From positions 1 through 64,000 of the forward strand of contig NZ_STGX01000005.1 of NCBI RefSeq assembly GCF_004912155.1: 64,000 nt of DNA, written 5' to 3'. Positions 15,730 through 24,807 of the stretch are shown here, piece by piece. The stretch is from Glycomyces paridis. Its GTDB lineage: Bacteria; Actinomycetota; Actinomycetes; Mycobacteriales; Micromonosporaceae. Under the pieces are notes generated by a model, which was not told where the DNA came from, did not search any database, and saw only the letters and a list, made by a program, of their open reading frames with translations. A program made the position numbers and the translations under genes. Every line of letters starts with the position of its first letter. Position 1 is the first letter of the stretch.

Positions 15730-18700
15730 TCAGCCGCGCGGTTCCGTTCCGGCCCTGCGGCGCCTGGCGAGGACGATCATGCCGAGGCCGAGCAGCAGGA
15801 GCGCCGCGGCGGCCTTGGCGAGGTCGGCCGTGTCGGCGCCGGTGACGGTCAGGCCCGGTTCGTCGGCGGTCCAGGTGTTGGTGATGACCGCGTCCTGGCA
15901 GGTCGCCTCGTCGCAGGCGGCCACGGTGAACTCGGCGGTGTCGGCGCCGTCGATGAGGATCGCGGTGGTCTCGGCGCCGCCGTCTCCGGTCTCGGTGAGC
16001 GTGCACTCGGCCCCGGCGGGCAGGTCGGTGTAGGCGGCCTGCCCGGCGCCGGTGACGGTCCGGGTCGCGCCGCCGGGGACGTCGACGGCGACGGTCTCGC
16101 CGTCGACGTCGGCGACGCAGGCGAGCGTGAACTCGAAGTCGTCGCCGTCGTGGTCGTCGGCGCCGGTCCCGGCCAGGTCCTTGGCGACCGTGAGGCCGCC
16201 GGTGTCGAAGCGGTTGGTGACGGTCAGTTCGGCCTGGTCGCGGAACGGGATCGTCGCCGTCTCGGCGCTGACGGTGACCTCGGTGGCACCGCCGGTCCCG
16301 GTCTCGGTCGCGGTGCAGACCGAGCCGGTCGGCAGGCCTTCGTAGACGGCCGGTTCGTCCACGCCGAACTCGCGGGTCGCGCCGTCGGGGACCGGCACGG
16401 TCACCGTGCCCTCGCCGGTGTCGAACACGCAGTCGAGCGTGACCTCGAAGGGCCCGGCGCCGTACAGGTCGGCGCCGTCGCCGGTGACCTCCTTGACGAC
16501 TTCGAGCGAGCCGGAGGAGAGCACGTTCACCGCGTGCAGCGTCACCGGCGCGTCGGAGTCGACGGTGACCTGGCGCGGCAGGACGATCGCGAAGGTGGCG
16601 CCGCCGGTGCCGGTCTCCATCGCGGAGCACGCGGCCCCTTCGGGCAGGTCGTCGATCTCGGCCTCCATCGGCGAGGTGCCGCCGAGGACCACTTCGCCCT
16701 GCCAGACGGTGCGGGTGCCCGACTCGTCGTCGAGGGTGCAGAGCACCTGGATCGTGAAGGGGCCCGGGGTGACCGGGCCGGTGCCGGAGCCGAACACGTG
16801 CTTGCGCAGGACGAGCGAGCCGGTGCCGAACGTGTTCGTGAGGTCGGCGGTGTTGGTCGGCAGGTCGTCGCCGTTCTGCTTCAGGACGATCGAGGCCGAA
16901 CCGCCGTCCACGACGACCGGGTCCTCCCCGGCCCGGTCGGTGGTGACGGTGATGCCGTCGGCACCCTTGTCGTCGGTCTCGGTGACGGTGCACTCGGCGC
17001 CGGCCGGGAGGCCGGTGAAGACGACCTCCTCGCCGCCGTCGAGTTCGGCGGTCATCGGGTCGTCGGGGCCGTAGCCGTCGGCGTAGACGGCCTCGCCGAG
17101 GTAGGTGCATTCGACTTCGATCGTGAACGGGCCGTAGGGGATCGGCTCACCGTCCTGGTCGACCGCGGCGGAGTCGAGGTCCTTGGAGACGGTGAGTCCT
17201 GCCAGCGCGTAGGTGTTGGTGGCGGTGATGAGGAGCGGGTCCTCGTCGTCGCGCACGACGGTGACGGTGGTGGCCTCGAAGTCGGTGGCGCCGTTGGCGT
17301 CGTCCTCGGTGACGGTGCACTCGGCGCCGTACGGCAGGTCTTCGACGACGACGGTCTCACCGGCGGTCACGGTCTGGGTGGCCTTGTCCCCCAGCGGGAC
17401 GTCGGCCTCCACACGGGTGCCGATCGCCGAGCGGCACTCCAGGTGCAGCGTGAACGAGTCGGGCGCGTAGGCCGCGCCGTCACCGGCGACCTCCTTGGTG
17501 ATCGCAAGGTGCCCGGTGGCGAGGGCGACGCCGACGCGCTGGCCCTCGGTCAGGGGCAGTTGGCTGAACTGCTCAGTGGCGCTTGCGGTCTCGCCGCCGA
17601 CCGAGGCCGAGTTCCATGCGATCGTGTCCGGGCCCTCGGCGGGCGAGAACGCGGGCGCGGTCATGATGAACTCGAAGCCGATCTTCGACAGCGGTTCGAA
17701 GAGCGATTCGTCGGGGAAGGTCGCCTCGTAGCGGAGGGCGGTCACGCTCTCCAGGATCTCGTCGGTGAACGCCGGGCCGCCGCTCTGCGGAAAGAGCGTC
17801 CACGAGCCGTCCGGGCAGTCCTCGACCGCGACCTGGGTGCACTGGGTCGCATCGGCGGTCCAATACAGGCGGGTCACGGTGCCGTCCGGGACGGCCGTGG
17901 TCAGGCGCGCGGTGCCCTCGAAGAGCGGGCGCCATTCGGAGCCGCGCGGGTTGTCGTTGATGGCGCCGGTGTCGCCGGGCGTCGGCAGCTGGTCGAAGCC
18001 GACGACCTCCTTGAGGCCGAGGTTGCCGGTGTTGGTGGCCTCGAAGCGCCAGACGTGGTCGCCGCCGGGCTTGAGGATCGGGACGCACGGCGAGACGAAG
18101 AAGCCGTCGCCGTTGGGCGCGCATTCCTCGGCGGGCGTGTCCGCGTCGACCGACAGTTCGCCGAGTTCGTCGTCCTCGGCACGAACGGACTTGACCGAGC
18201 GGATCGAGGCCGAGGACGCGACGGTCACCGACGAGGCGGCCTGGCATTCGCCGGTGGCCGCGTCGAGGGTGCCGTCGCATTCGTCCCACGGGCGGTCGCC
18301 GGTGACGCCCGCGGTGTTCTGGACGACGGTGCCGCCCGCGACGCCGGGTCGGACCATGAGCTGGATCGTGATCGTGTAGACCTGGCCCACTTCGAGGACC
18401 GTGCCCGCCGGGAAGGAGAAGTCGATCTCCTCCACGTCGCCGGTGATGTCGGTCGTGACCTCCGCGGCGTCGGTCGGCATCGCCGGACCCGAGGCCGGAT
18501 CGGGGGCGGCGCCGTCGAGCGCGTACGTGAAGGCGCCTTCGCCGCCCGGGTTCGCCTGGGGGTCGAAGGTGAGCTGCGCGCCGGTCGCGTCGGTCGGCAT
18601 GACGTCGCGGATCACCGGGTCCACGATGGCCCGGTCACCGGTGTTGGTGACCTGGATCGTGTACGGGTACACCGTCGACGGCGGCTTCGCGCCGCCGTCC

Positions 18701-21700
18701 ACCGCGCCGTCGGCGAGCTTGACGATCTCGACGGCGTTCTTCGAGTGGCGGTAGAGGACGGTGGCCTGGGCGGTGTCGGTGGCGCTCACCGGTTCGCCGT
18801 CCACGATGACGGCGCCCTTGACGATGACGTCGACGTTGTTGGTGGCGACGCCTGCGGCGGTCTCGCCAGGAGCGGGGGCGTTGCCGGTCAGGTCGGTCAG
18901 GACCGGGCCGCCGGTGCGCAGTTCGTCGCGGCGGACGAGTTCGATCGGCACGGCCTGGAGCGGCGTGGCCGGGTTCTCCCAGATGGCGCCGTCCTCACGC
19001 GTGAAGGTGAAGCGCAGGCCTTGGACGTCGGCGGCGTTCACGCCGTCCGGCAGTGCGAGGGACGTGGCGGGCTGGCCGTTCGTCCAGGCGCCGCCGGTGA
19101 CGGTGACGCCGGAGCCGGTGTCGGTGAAGGTGCCGCCGGTGAAGGCGTCGACCTGCACGCGGTCGATGGGCGCGGTGAAGGAGAAGTCGCCGAAGCCGGA
19201 GAAGTCGTACTGGTTCCACAGCAGCGGCTCATCGTCGGTGAGCGTCATCAGGTTCGTGCGGGTCGAGCCGCCGGGCTGACCGGTGATCGTCATCGTGACC
19301 GGGCCGTGCGAGGGCTCGGTGATCGAGGTCGGGTCGAAGGACTTGCCCGCGGTGACGGAGATGTCGATGCCCGCGAGCGTGATCGTGTCGTCGTCCACGG
19401 CGGTCGGCGTGTCCTCGTCGGTGCCGCCGAGGTCGCGGACCTCGGCTTGCGCGTCGTTGGCGACCGGCGAGTCGGCGGTGGTGACCGCCGCGCCGCCGTC
19501 GCGGTGGGTCGCGCGCAGGCGCAGGTCGAGCTCCACCGTGGAGGTCGCCCCGGCCTCGATGCGGCCGGTGTGGGCCACGGTGATCCCGACGGCGTCCGCG
19601 AGGTCGGCTTCGGTGAGGGCCAGCGCGTCTTCGACGGAGTAGTCGGTGGTGCCGGCGGCGGTGGTGATCGTGACCGTCGTGCCGGTCGCGCCCTCGGGGA
19701 TGGAGATCGAGACGATCTGCTTGAGGTCGAACACGTCGAACGGGTCGTCGTTGAGCGGATCGGTGATGGTCAGGGAGTCGACGTTGGCGGCAGTGCGGTT
19801 GGTGGCGGTGATCGAGACGCGGCCGGACGGGTAGGCGTCGGGGTCGGTGCCCGTGGGCGGGATGCCGAGCGGGCCGCCGGTCCAGTCCTTGGAGATGCCG
19901 ACGTTGAGCGGGACGTCGACGATGAGGACGCCGTCGGTGTCGGTGTCGCGGACGACTTCAGTGCCGTCCTTGTAGCCGGTGGCACCTGCGGTGTCGTTGA
20001 CGAGGCCGGGCGATCCGGCGTTGTAGTCGCGGCTGCCGAGGACCGGGTCCGGGTCGGTCTGGGGGTCGCGGACCTCGTCGCGGACCTGGAAGGTGAGGCG
20101 CAGGGTGCGGTCGTCGCCGCTGGAGCGGGTGACGCCGTCGCCGACCTGCGGGAGGGTCGGGTCGGTGCCGATGCGGTCGGCGCGGGTCGGGCTCTCGATG
20201 AAGACGAGGCGCACGCTCTCGGTCGTGGCGCGCTCGGTGTCGGAGAGCGTGTAGCCGGGGAAGGTCCCGTCGCAGGCGCCGGGGCACGGGTCGCTCGCGG
20301 CGCGGACCCAGGCGGTGCCGTTCCACAGTTCGACGCGGGCGACGGCGTCGTACGTGAGCCAGGGGTCGTCGGCGGCGGTGATCGCGTCGATCGAGACGAG
20401 GTCGAAGGCGTTGTAGAAGCTGTCGTCGATCGGGATCGTCGGGTCGGCGACGTCGGAGAGGATCACCTGGTCGAGGCCGGAGTAGCCGCCGGTGGACCAG
20501 TGGAGTTCGGCGTCGATCTGGTCGCCGGAGCGGGCGATCACGGTGTTGCCGGAGCCGGGCGTGGGTTCGAGGAAGTTCTTCTCGATGAGGTCGCCGGTGC
20601 CGTCGGTGGGGACCTTGTTGATCTGGACGTCGGCGCAGGCCGGGTCGGAGGCGTCGGCGACGTCTCCCACGGAGGCGTTCGAGGAGGCGCAGTCGGTGAC
20701 GAGCGTGTCGAAGCCGGTGGCGTCGCCGGTGCCGTCGCGCTTCTGGTCACGAAGGGCCGCTTGGAAGTTCGGCTGCACGGAGGTGCCGGGCGCGAAGCCG
20801 TCGGGGTCGTGGTAGTCGAACTTGAGGCCTTGGACGTCGAGGTCGGCGGGGATCGGGAGGTTCACGATCGCGGCGCCCTCGATGGCTTCGGCGCCGGGCA
20901 GGACGACCCATTCGGTGCCGTCCCAGTAGGAGATGGTGAGGGTCGCCCCGGCGGGGACGGCGGTCTGGGTGATCGCGGTGGCGTCGAAGCTGTTCCAGAA
21001 CGGGTCGGGGTCGGGGTCCGGCGGCACGGTGGACGGGTCCTGGACGATGAGGTGCGTGGCGTCGGTGGTGGAGGCCGGGAAGTCCTCGATCTGCGCGGGC
21101 AGCTGGACGACGACCTTCTCCCCCGGGACCGAGTTGATTTCGGTCGGGCTGATGCGCTTCTCCATGTCGACCGCGAGGCGGGCGGCGAGGGTGGTGAGCG
21201 TGTCGGAGGCGGTCGCGGTGCCGGTGTCGTCGCCTTCGGCGACCTCCACGAGGACCTGGTTGTCGTGGACGACCTCCTCTTCGGTCTGGTCGGGGTCGGT
21301 GTCCACCGTGAACGGGATCGTGGCCTGGGCGCCGGAGGCGATGTCGCCGGTGAACACGACGGTGAAGCCGGTGACCGTGGCGCCGTCCGCGGGCGCGGGC
21401 AGGGTGTCCGGGCCCGTGGCGTCGAGGGTGTCGGAGGTGCCGTCGTCGTAGGTGTAGGTGACCGTGGCGGCGGTGGCGCCGGAGGGCCAGACGACGCCGT
21501 CGGTGAAGCCGGTGAAGGTGAGGCCGTTCTCGAACGGGTTGTCGGTGGACGGGTCGGGTTCGGTGATGGTCATGGTGTCGACGGGCGTGCCGGCGTTCGT
21601 GCCGGTGAGGGTGACCGTGGACGGGGCGCCCGCGGCTACCGGGTCGGGGTCGAAGGACTTCCCGGCGGCGGCGGTGATGTCGAGCGGGATGATCGTGTAG

Positions 21701-22725
21701 TCCGCGGAGGCCTCGTCGGAGGCGGTGTCGCCTTCGGCGGCGACCTCGGCGGTCACGGTGTTGTTCACGACGGTCTGGGCGTCGATGTCGCTCACGTCGT
21801 CGCGGTGGACGAGGTCCAGTTCGACCGAGGCGCTGCCGCCCGCGGGGATCGGGTCGCCCGCGGCGTTCGTGAAGGTGAGGCGGACGCCGCGCACGTCGTC
21901 GGGGTCCACGCCTGCGGGCAGCACGGCGGTGGCGCCGGGCGTGCCCGGAACCCACGCACCGTCGACCCACACGTCCACTTGGACCTGGTCGGCGCCTTCG
22001 GGGAAGGTGACGGCGCCGAAGCCGGTGACGGCGAGGTGGTCGAAGGGGTTGGGGCTCGCGGACGGGTCGGTCGGGTCGGTGAGGACGAGCTGCTCGACGT
22101 CGCCGTTGGACTGGTCGGCGGCGGTGATCGTGGCGGTGGTGGGGGTGCCGGGGCGGGCGACGGCCTCGGTCGGGTCGAAGGACTTCCCGGCCTCGACGGC
22201 GAGGTCGAGCGGGACCTGCGGGGTGACGTCGACGCTGTCTTCCACTGTGGTGGCGTCGTCGCCGGCGAACTCGGCGGTGTTGGTGACGGGGATGCCGTCG
22301 GCCGAGTGCGGGAGGTCGGGGTCGGCCCTGACGAGGACTTGGATCTGGGCGGTCGTGGCGGGGAGCATCCCGACCGCGCCCGGCGGGCTCGACAGCTCCT
22401 CGGTGAAGGTCACGGTGATGTTCTGGCCGTCGGCCGAGGCGTCGGCGGCGGCGCCGCTGACGGTGGGGGTGCCCTGCACGATGAACTCGGCCGGGATCGC
22501 GTCGGTGACGACCGCGTTCGCGCAGCCCGCGCCGAAGGTCGTGCAGCCCACGGTGATCGTGTAGGTGAACGTCTCTCCGGGTTGGACGGTCTCAACGGAG
22601 GCGGTCTTCTGGACGCTGAGCGTCGCGGGCTCCTGCGCGTACACCGGGGCGGGGCTCAGGACGGACATCATCATGACCAGCGCGACCGTGACCAGCACGG
22701 ACGCCTTCCACCTGACAGACCGCAT
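15730..22725 (-). CDS. Giant cell-surface repeat protein (DUF11-like modules plus five DUF5979)
   Basis: About 2331 aa. A Sec signal peptide (KASVLVTVALVMMMSVLSPA, cleavage near VYAQE) is followed by about eight DUF11-like Ig-type modules, several opening with AGKSFDP. Residues ~1740-2285 hold five DUF5979 (Cna-B-like) modules, each starting like GSLEVVKEVTG and containing a TETG-type turn. The C-terminus has LTVTGADTADL, a hydrophobic helix (AAAALLLLGLGMIVL) and ARRRRAG, the layout of a sortase sorting signal with LTVTG in place of LPXTG. Many Lys, Asp/Glu and Asn residues could form isopeptide bonds as in Cna-B folds. It is probably a stalk-like adhesin. ATG 22725 follows GGGGGTG. No sortase gene is in the window. 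Confidence 0.88.
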   Translation of the reverse strand: MRSVRWKASVLVTVALVMMMSVLSPAPVYAQEPATLSVQKTASVETVQPGETFTYTITVGCTTFGAGCANAVVTDAIPAEFIVQGTPTVSGAAADASADGQNITVTFTEELSSPPGAVGMLPATTAQIQVLVRADPDLPHSADGIPVTNTAEFAGDDATTVEDSVDVTPQVPLDLAVEAGKSFDPTEAVARPGTPTTATITAADQSNGDVEQLVLTDPTDPSASPNPFDHLAVTGFGAVTFPEGADQVQVDVWVDGAWVPGTPGATAVLPAGVDPDDVRGVRLTFTNAAGDPIPAGGSASVELDLVHRDDVSDIDAQTVVNNTVTAEVAAEGDTASDEASADYTIIPLDITAAAGKSFDPDPVAAGAPSTVTLTGTNAGTPVDTMTITEPDPSTDNPFENGLTFTGFTDGVVWPSGATAATVTYTYDDGTSDTLDATGPDTLPAPADGATVTGFTVVFTGDIASGAQATIPFTVDTDPDQTEEEVVHDNQVLVEVAEGDDTGTATASDTLTTLAARLAVDMEKRISPTEINSVPGEKVVVQLPAQIEDFPASTTDATHLIVQDPSTVPPDPDPDPFWNSFDATAITQTAVPAGATLTISYWDGTEWVVLPGAEAIEGAAIVNLPIPADLDVQGLKFDYHDPDGFAPGTSVQPNFQAALRDQKRDGTGDATGFDTLVTDCASSNASVGDVADASDPACADVQINKVPTDGTGDLIEKNFLEPTPGSGNTVIARSGDQIDAELHWSTGGYSGLDQVILSDVADPTIPIDDSFYNAFDLVSIDAITAADDPWLTYDAVARVELWNGTAWVRAASDPCPGACDGTFPGYTLSDTERATTESVRLVFIESPTRADRIGTDPTLPQVGDGVTRSSGDDRTLRLTFQVRDEVRDPQTDPDPVLGSRDYNAGSPGLVNDTAGATGYKDGTEVVRDTDTDGVLIVDVPLNVGISKDWTGGPLGIPPTGTDPDAYPSGRVSITATNRTAANVDSLTITDPLNDDPFDVFDLKQIVSISIPEGATGTTVTITTAAGTTDYSVEDALALTEADLADAVGITVAHTGRIEAGATSTVELDLRLRATHRDGGAAVTTADSPVANDAQAEVRDLGGTDEDTPTAVDDDTITLAGIDISVTAGKSFDPTSITEPSHGPVTMTITGQPGGSTRTNLMTLTDDEPLLWNQYDFSGFGDFSFTAPIDRVQVDAFTGGTFTDTGSGVTVTGGAWTNGQPATSLALPDGVNAADVQGLRFTFTREDGAIWENPATPLQAVPIELVRRDELRTGGPVLTDLTGNAPAPGETAAGVATNNVDVIVKGAVIVDGEPVSATDTAQATVLYRHSKNAVEIVKLADGAVDGGAKPPSTVYPYTIQVTNTGDRAIVDPVIRDVMPTDATGAQLTFDPQANPGGEGAFTYALDGAAPDPASGPAMPTDAAEVTTDITGDVEEIDFSFPAGTVLEVGQVYTITIQLMVRPGVAGGTVVQNTAGVTGDRPWDECDGTLDAATGECQAASSVTVASSASIRSVKSVRAEDDELGELSVDADTPAEECAPNGDGFFVSPCVPILKPGGDHVWRFEATNTGNLGLKEVVGFDQLPTPGDTGAINDNPRGSEWRPLFEGTARLTTAVPDGTVTRLYWTADATQCTQVAVEDCPDGSWTLFPQSGGPAFTDEILESVTALRYEATFPDESLFEPLSKIGFEFIMTAPAFSPAEGPDTIAWNSASVGGETASATEQFSQLPLTEGQRVGVALATGHLAITKEVAGDGAAYAPDSFTLHLECRSAIGTRVEADVPLGDKATQTVTAGETVVVEDLPYGAECTVTEDDANGATDFEATTVTVVRDDEDPLLITATNTYALAGLTVSKDLDSAAVDQDGEPIPYGPFTIEVECTYLGEAVYADGYGPDDPMTAELDGGEEVVFTGLPAGAECTVTETDDKGADGITVTTDRAGEDPVVVDGGSASIVLKQNGDDLPTNTADLTNTFGTGSLVLRKHVFGSGTGPVTPGPFTIQVLCTLDDESGTRTVWQGEVVLGGTSPMEAEIDDLPEGAACSAMETGTGGATFAIVLPRQVTVDSDAPVTLHAVNVLSSGSLEVVKEVTGDGADLYGAGPFEVTLDCVFDTGEGTVTVPVPDGATREFGVDEPAVYEGLPTGSVCTATETGTGGATEVTVSAETATIPFRDQAELTVTNRFDTGGLTVAKDLAGTGADDHDGDDFEFTLACVADVDGETVAVDVPGGATRTVTGAGQAAYTDLPAGAECTLTETGDGGAETTAILIDGADTAEFTVAACDEATCQDAVITNTWTADEPGLTVTGADTADLAKAAAALLLLGLGMIVLARRRRAGTEPRG
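15870..17520 (-). repeat. Five tandem DUF5979 modules in the giant surface protein
   Basis: Five ~100-residue protein repeats begin GHLAITKEVAG, AGLTVSKDLDS, GSLVLRKHVFG, GSLEVVKEVTG and GGLTVAKDLAG (in translation order). Each has a first-strand Lys, a central Cys and a CTxTE(T/D) segment. The DNA copies are diverged, not recently amplified. Confidence 0.75.
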
Positions 22726-22749
22726 CGGCACCCCCGCGCATCGACCACA

Positions 22750-22768
22750 GTGCCCGAAGGACGGGCAC
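22750..22768 (-). terminator. Hairpin between the NAD-kinase-like gene and the giant gene
   Basis: GTGCCCG and CGGGCAC form a perfect 7-bp stem with a 5-base loop, about 43 nt after the NAD-kinase-like stop and 25 nt before the giant gene's ATG. It could terminate the upstream operon or act as a leader hairpin for the surface-protein gene. Confidence 0.5.
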
Positions 22769-22810
22769 GACCCCGCGCACGGTATCACCCGAAGTGACGA
22801 TATGACTCCA

Positions 22811-23731
22811 TTATGTGGCGTCGGGGCGGCCGGGGCGGGCGAGGTGGAGGTGGCGGTCGGCGAGGCCGATGGTGAGCTGCTGGCCCCAGGTGACGTCGAG
22901 GCGGTCGGATTCGACGCCGTCGGCGAAGACGACGAGGCGTTCGCTCTCGCAGACGAGCCGCAGGCGCTCGCCGGTGGCGAGGGCGCCCGCGGTGAGTTCG
23001 GTGCCGGTGGCGGGCGAGGGCCAGGCCTCGCGGACGAACCAGGACAGGGCCGGTTCTTCGGGTGCCGGGAGCGCGGCGGCGAGGCCGCGTTCGGCGGCCA
23101 CGGAGGCGCTCCAGCCGGTGGCGCCGGTCCCGGTGCCGATGAGGACGCCCGAGGAGGACTGGCGTTCGGCGCGGCCGTCCGCGTCGATGAGGCGGTAGCG
23201 GGCGGACTGGTGGCCGCTGTGCCCGGCGTAGATCTCGTTGAGGCCCGAGAGCTCCTGGCCGTCGTCGAGGCGGGCGGTGACCATCGTGAGGCGCCGGATC
23301 GCGGCGGTCCCGGCGGCGACCGCCCGGAGCGCCGCGGCGGCGACCTCCGGGCGGAAGCGCATGAGGACGCCGGGGTTGCGGCCCGGCTCGGGGTCGACGC
23401 CGACGACCGGTTGGCCGTCGAGGTACTTGGCGAGGTTGGCGACCAGGCCGTCCTGGCCGACCGCGACGACGAGGTCTTCGGGGGCGAAGAGGAACCGGGG
23501 CAGGTCCTCGCGGTCGACGCGGCCGCGGCGCCAGTCCGCCGGGATCGCCGCGTCGACGGCGGTGAGGGCGGCCTGGAGCGCCTCGTGGCGGGCGGTGACC
23601 TCGTCCAGGTCGCGTCCGCGCTGGCGCAGGTAGTGGTCGGCGGCGGGGCGGGTGCCGTGGCGGACCAGGAGTTCGTCGAGTTCGCTACGGCGGCTGACGA
23701 CCACGACGCGCGGTGCGAGGGTCGTGCTCAT
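22811..23731 (-). CDS. NAD-kinase-fold protein (atypical)
   Basis: 306 aa. It has the ATP-NAD kinase fold: a GGDG-like motif altered to VAVGQDGLVANLAKYL, then the NE-containing substrate segment LNEIYAGHSGHQSARYRL, the Gly-rich SSSGVLIGTGTGATGW and a C-terminal beta-sandwich. Gln in place of the second Gly of GGDG, and the unusual partner genes, suggest a specialised NAD(H) kinase or nucleotide-binding paralogue rather than the housekeeping enzyme. Its ATG overlaps the SPFH stop by 4 bp (ATGA), so the two are translationally coupled and share the operator at 24757-24807. Confidence 0.78.
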   Translation of the reverse strand: MSTTLAPRVVVVSRRSELDELLVRHGTRPAADHYLRQRGRDLDEVTARHEALQAALTAVDAAIPADWRRGRVDREDLPRFLFAPEDLVVAVGQDGLVANLAKYLDGQPVVGVDPEPGRNPGVLMRFRPEVAAAALRAVAAGTAAIRRLTMVTARLDDGQELSGLNEIYAGHSGHQSARYRLIDADGRAERQSSSGVLIGTGTGATGWSASVAAERGLAAALPAPEEPALSWFVREAWPSPATGTELTAGALATGERLRLVCESERLVVFADGVESDRLDVTWGQQLTIGLADRHLHLARPGRPDAT

Positions 23732-24729
23732 CGCTGGCCGTCGGCGAGGCGGGTGAGGGCGCCGCTGAGGAGGTCGGGGGTGATGGTGAGCTGGCCGATC
23801 TCGGGGAGCTGCCCGGCGAGTTCGCGCATGGCGAGGGCCTGGAGGATCGCGGGCGGCAGGTCGCTGTAGGCGGCCATGCGGGCGGCCTCGGCTTCGGCTT
23901 CGGCGGCGCCCACGGCGCGGACGCGGTCGGCCTGGGCGGCGGCGAGGGTGCGCTCCTTCTCGGCTTCGCCCTGGGCGGTGGCGAGGCCGGCGGCGGCGTC
24001 GAGTTCGGCGCGGCGGCGGTCGTTGGCGCCCTTCTGCTCCACGAGCTGCTGTTCGCGGCGGGCGAGTTCGATCTTGTTCTGGAGTTCGTTCTCGGCGATG
24101 GCCCGCTCGCGTTCGACGGCCTGGGCGCGGCGGGCGTAGGTGGCCTTGTCGGCGTCCTGCTGGACGGCCTCGCGGGTGGGGGTCTGAAGCGAGCGTTCGA
24201 GTTCGGGTTCGGGGCGGATGGCGACGACGCGGGCGCTGACGACGGCCACGCCGATGTCGCCGAGTCGGGGGTCGTCGGCGAGGGCGGCGGCGACGGCCTC
24301 GCGGATCTGGGTGAGGCCGAGGGTGAGCGCCTCGGCGAGGGGCAGGCGGGTGAGCAGGTCGAGGGCGGGCTGCTGGGCGAGCTCGGTGAGGAGCGTGGCG
24401 ACCTGGTCGAGGGGGCGGGCGCGGGGGCGTCCCTTGTAGGGGTCGACCGAGAAGTCCAGGCGGGTCGAGGCCAGCGCGGGGTCGGCGATCCGGTAGGTGA
24501 CGGTGGCCTGGACGGTGACGTCCGAGAAGTCGGCGGTGCGGGCGTGGAAGAGCAGGGGCAGTTCGCGGTCGTCCACGGGGACCTCCGAGAGGACGGCGAC
24601 CAGGGGGCGGTACCAGAACGACTGGCCCGTGCCCTCCTTGCAGAGTCGGCCGCGCTTCTGGTAGCGGACCCAGGCGGTGGGGGCGCCGCGGAGGTGGCGC
24701 AGGAACAGCAGTCGGGTTACGTCGGCCAT
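23728..24729 (-). CDS. SPFH/Band-7 domain protein with long coiled coil
   Basis: About 333 aa. An SPFH domain occupies residues ~15-190 (VTVQATVTYRIADPALA, LTLGLTQIREAVAAALADDP, VVSARVVAIRPEPELE). A charged Ala/Glu/Lys/Gln-rich coiled coil runs from ~190-290 and a short hydrophobic C-terminal segment follows (LPPAILQALAMRELAGQLP). Unlike flotillins it has no N-terminal membrane segment, so membrane attachment would need oligomerisation or a partner. ATG 24729 follows AAGGAG. It is the first gene of the two-gene operon facing the Nudix regulator. Confidence 0.85.
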   Translation of the reverse strand: MADVTRLLFLRHLRGAPTAWVRYQKRGRLCKEGTGQSFWYRPLVAVLSEVPVDDRELPLLFHARTADFSDVTVQATVTYRIADPALASTRLDFSVDPYKGRPRARPLDQVATLLTELAQQPALDLLTRLPLAEALTLGLTQIREAVAAALADDPRLGDIGVAVVSARVVAIRPEPELERSLQTPTREAVQQDADKATYARRAQAVERERAIAENELQNKIELARREQQLVEQKGANDRRRAELDAAAGLATAQGEAEKERTLAAAQADRVRAVGAAEAEAEAARMAAYSDLPPAILQALAMRELAGQLPEIGQLTITPDLLSGALTRLADGQR

Positions 24730-24756
24730 GGGGTGGCTCCTTTTCTCGTCAGTACG

Positions 24757-24807
24757 ACGATAACCGGGATGGTAGATTATCGTCAAGGTGGTGATAATGA
24801 ATTATCC
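24757..24807. promoter_or_regulatory. Palindromic operator array and promoter between SPFH and Nudix genes
   Basis: GACGATAA (24756-24763) and TTATCGTC (24777-24784) are an exact inverted repeat with centres two helical turns apart. Two more half-sites follow, GATAAT (24793-24798) and ATTATC (24801-24806). On the minus strand TTGACG (24786-24781) and TATCGT (24762-24757), 18 bp apart, form the SPFH promoter, so the palindrome arms lie on its -35 and -10. The distal half-sites straddle the Nudix start codon. This fits repression of both directions by the Nudix-type regulator. Confidence 0.7.

Noticed and set aside
15619-22797. A 2392-codon open frame antisense to the giant surface-protein gene
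   Set aside because: Its translation is a Gly/Val/Asp/Arg-rich shadow with no family features, while the other strand encodes a signal peptide, ordered modules and an anchor.
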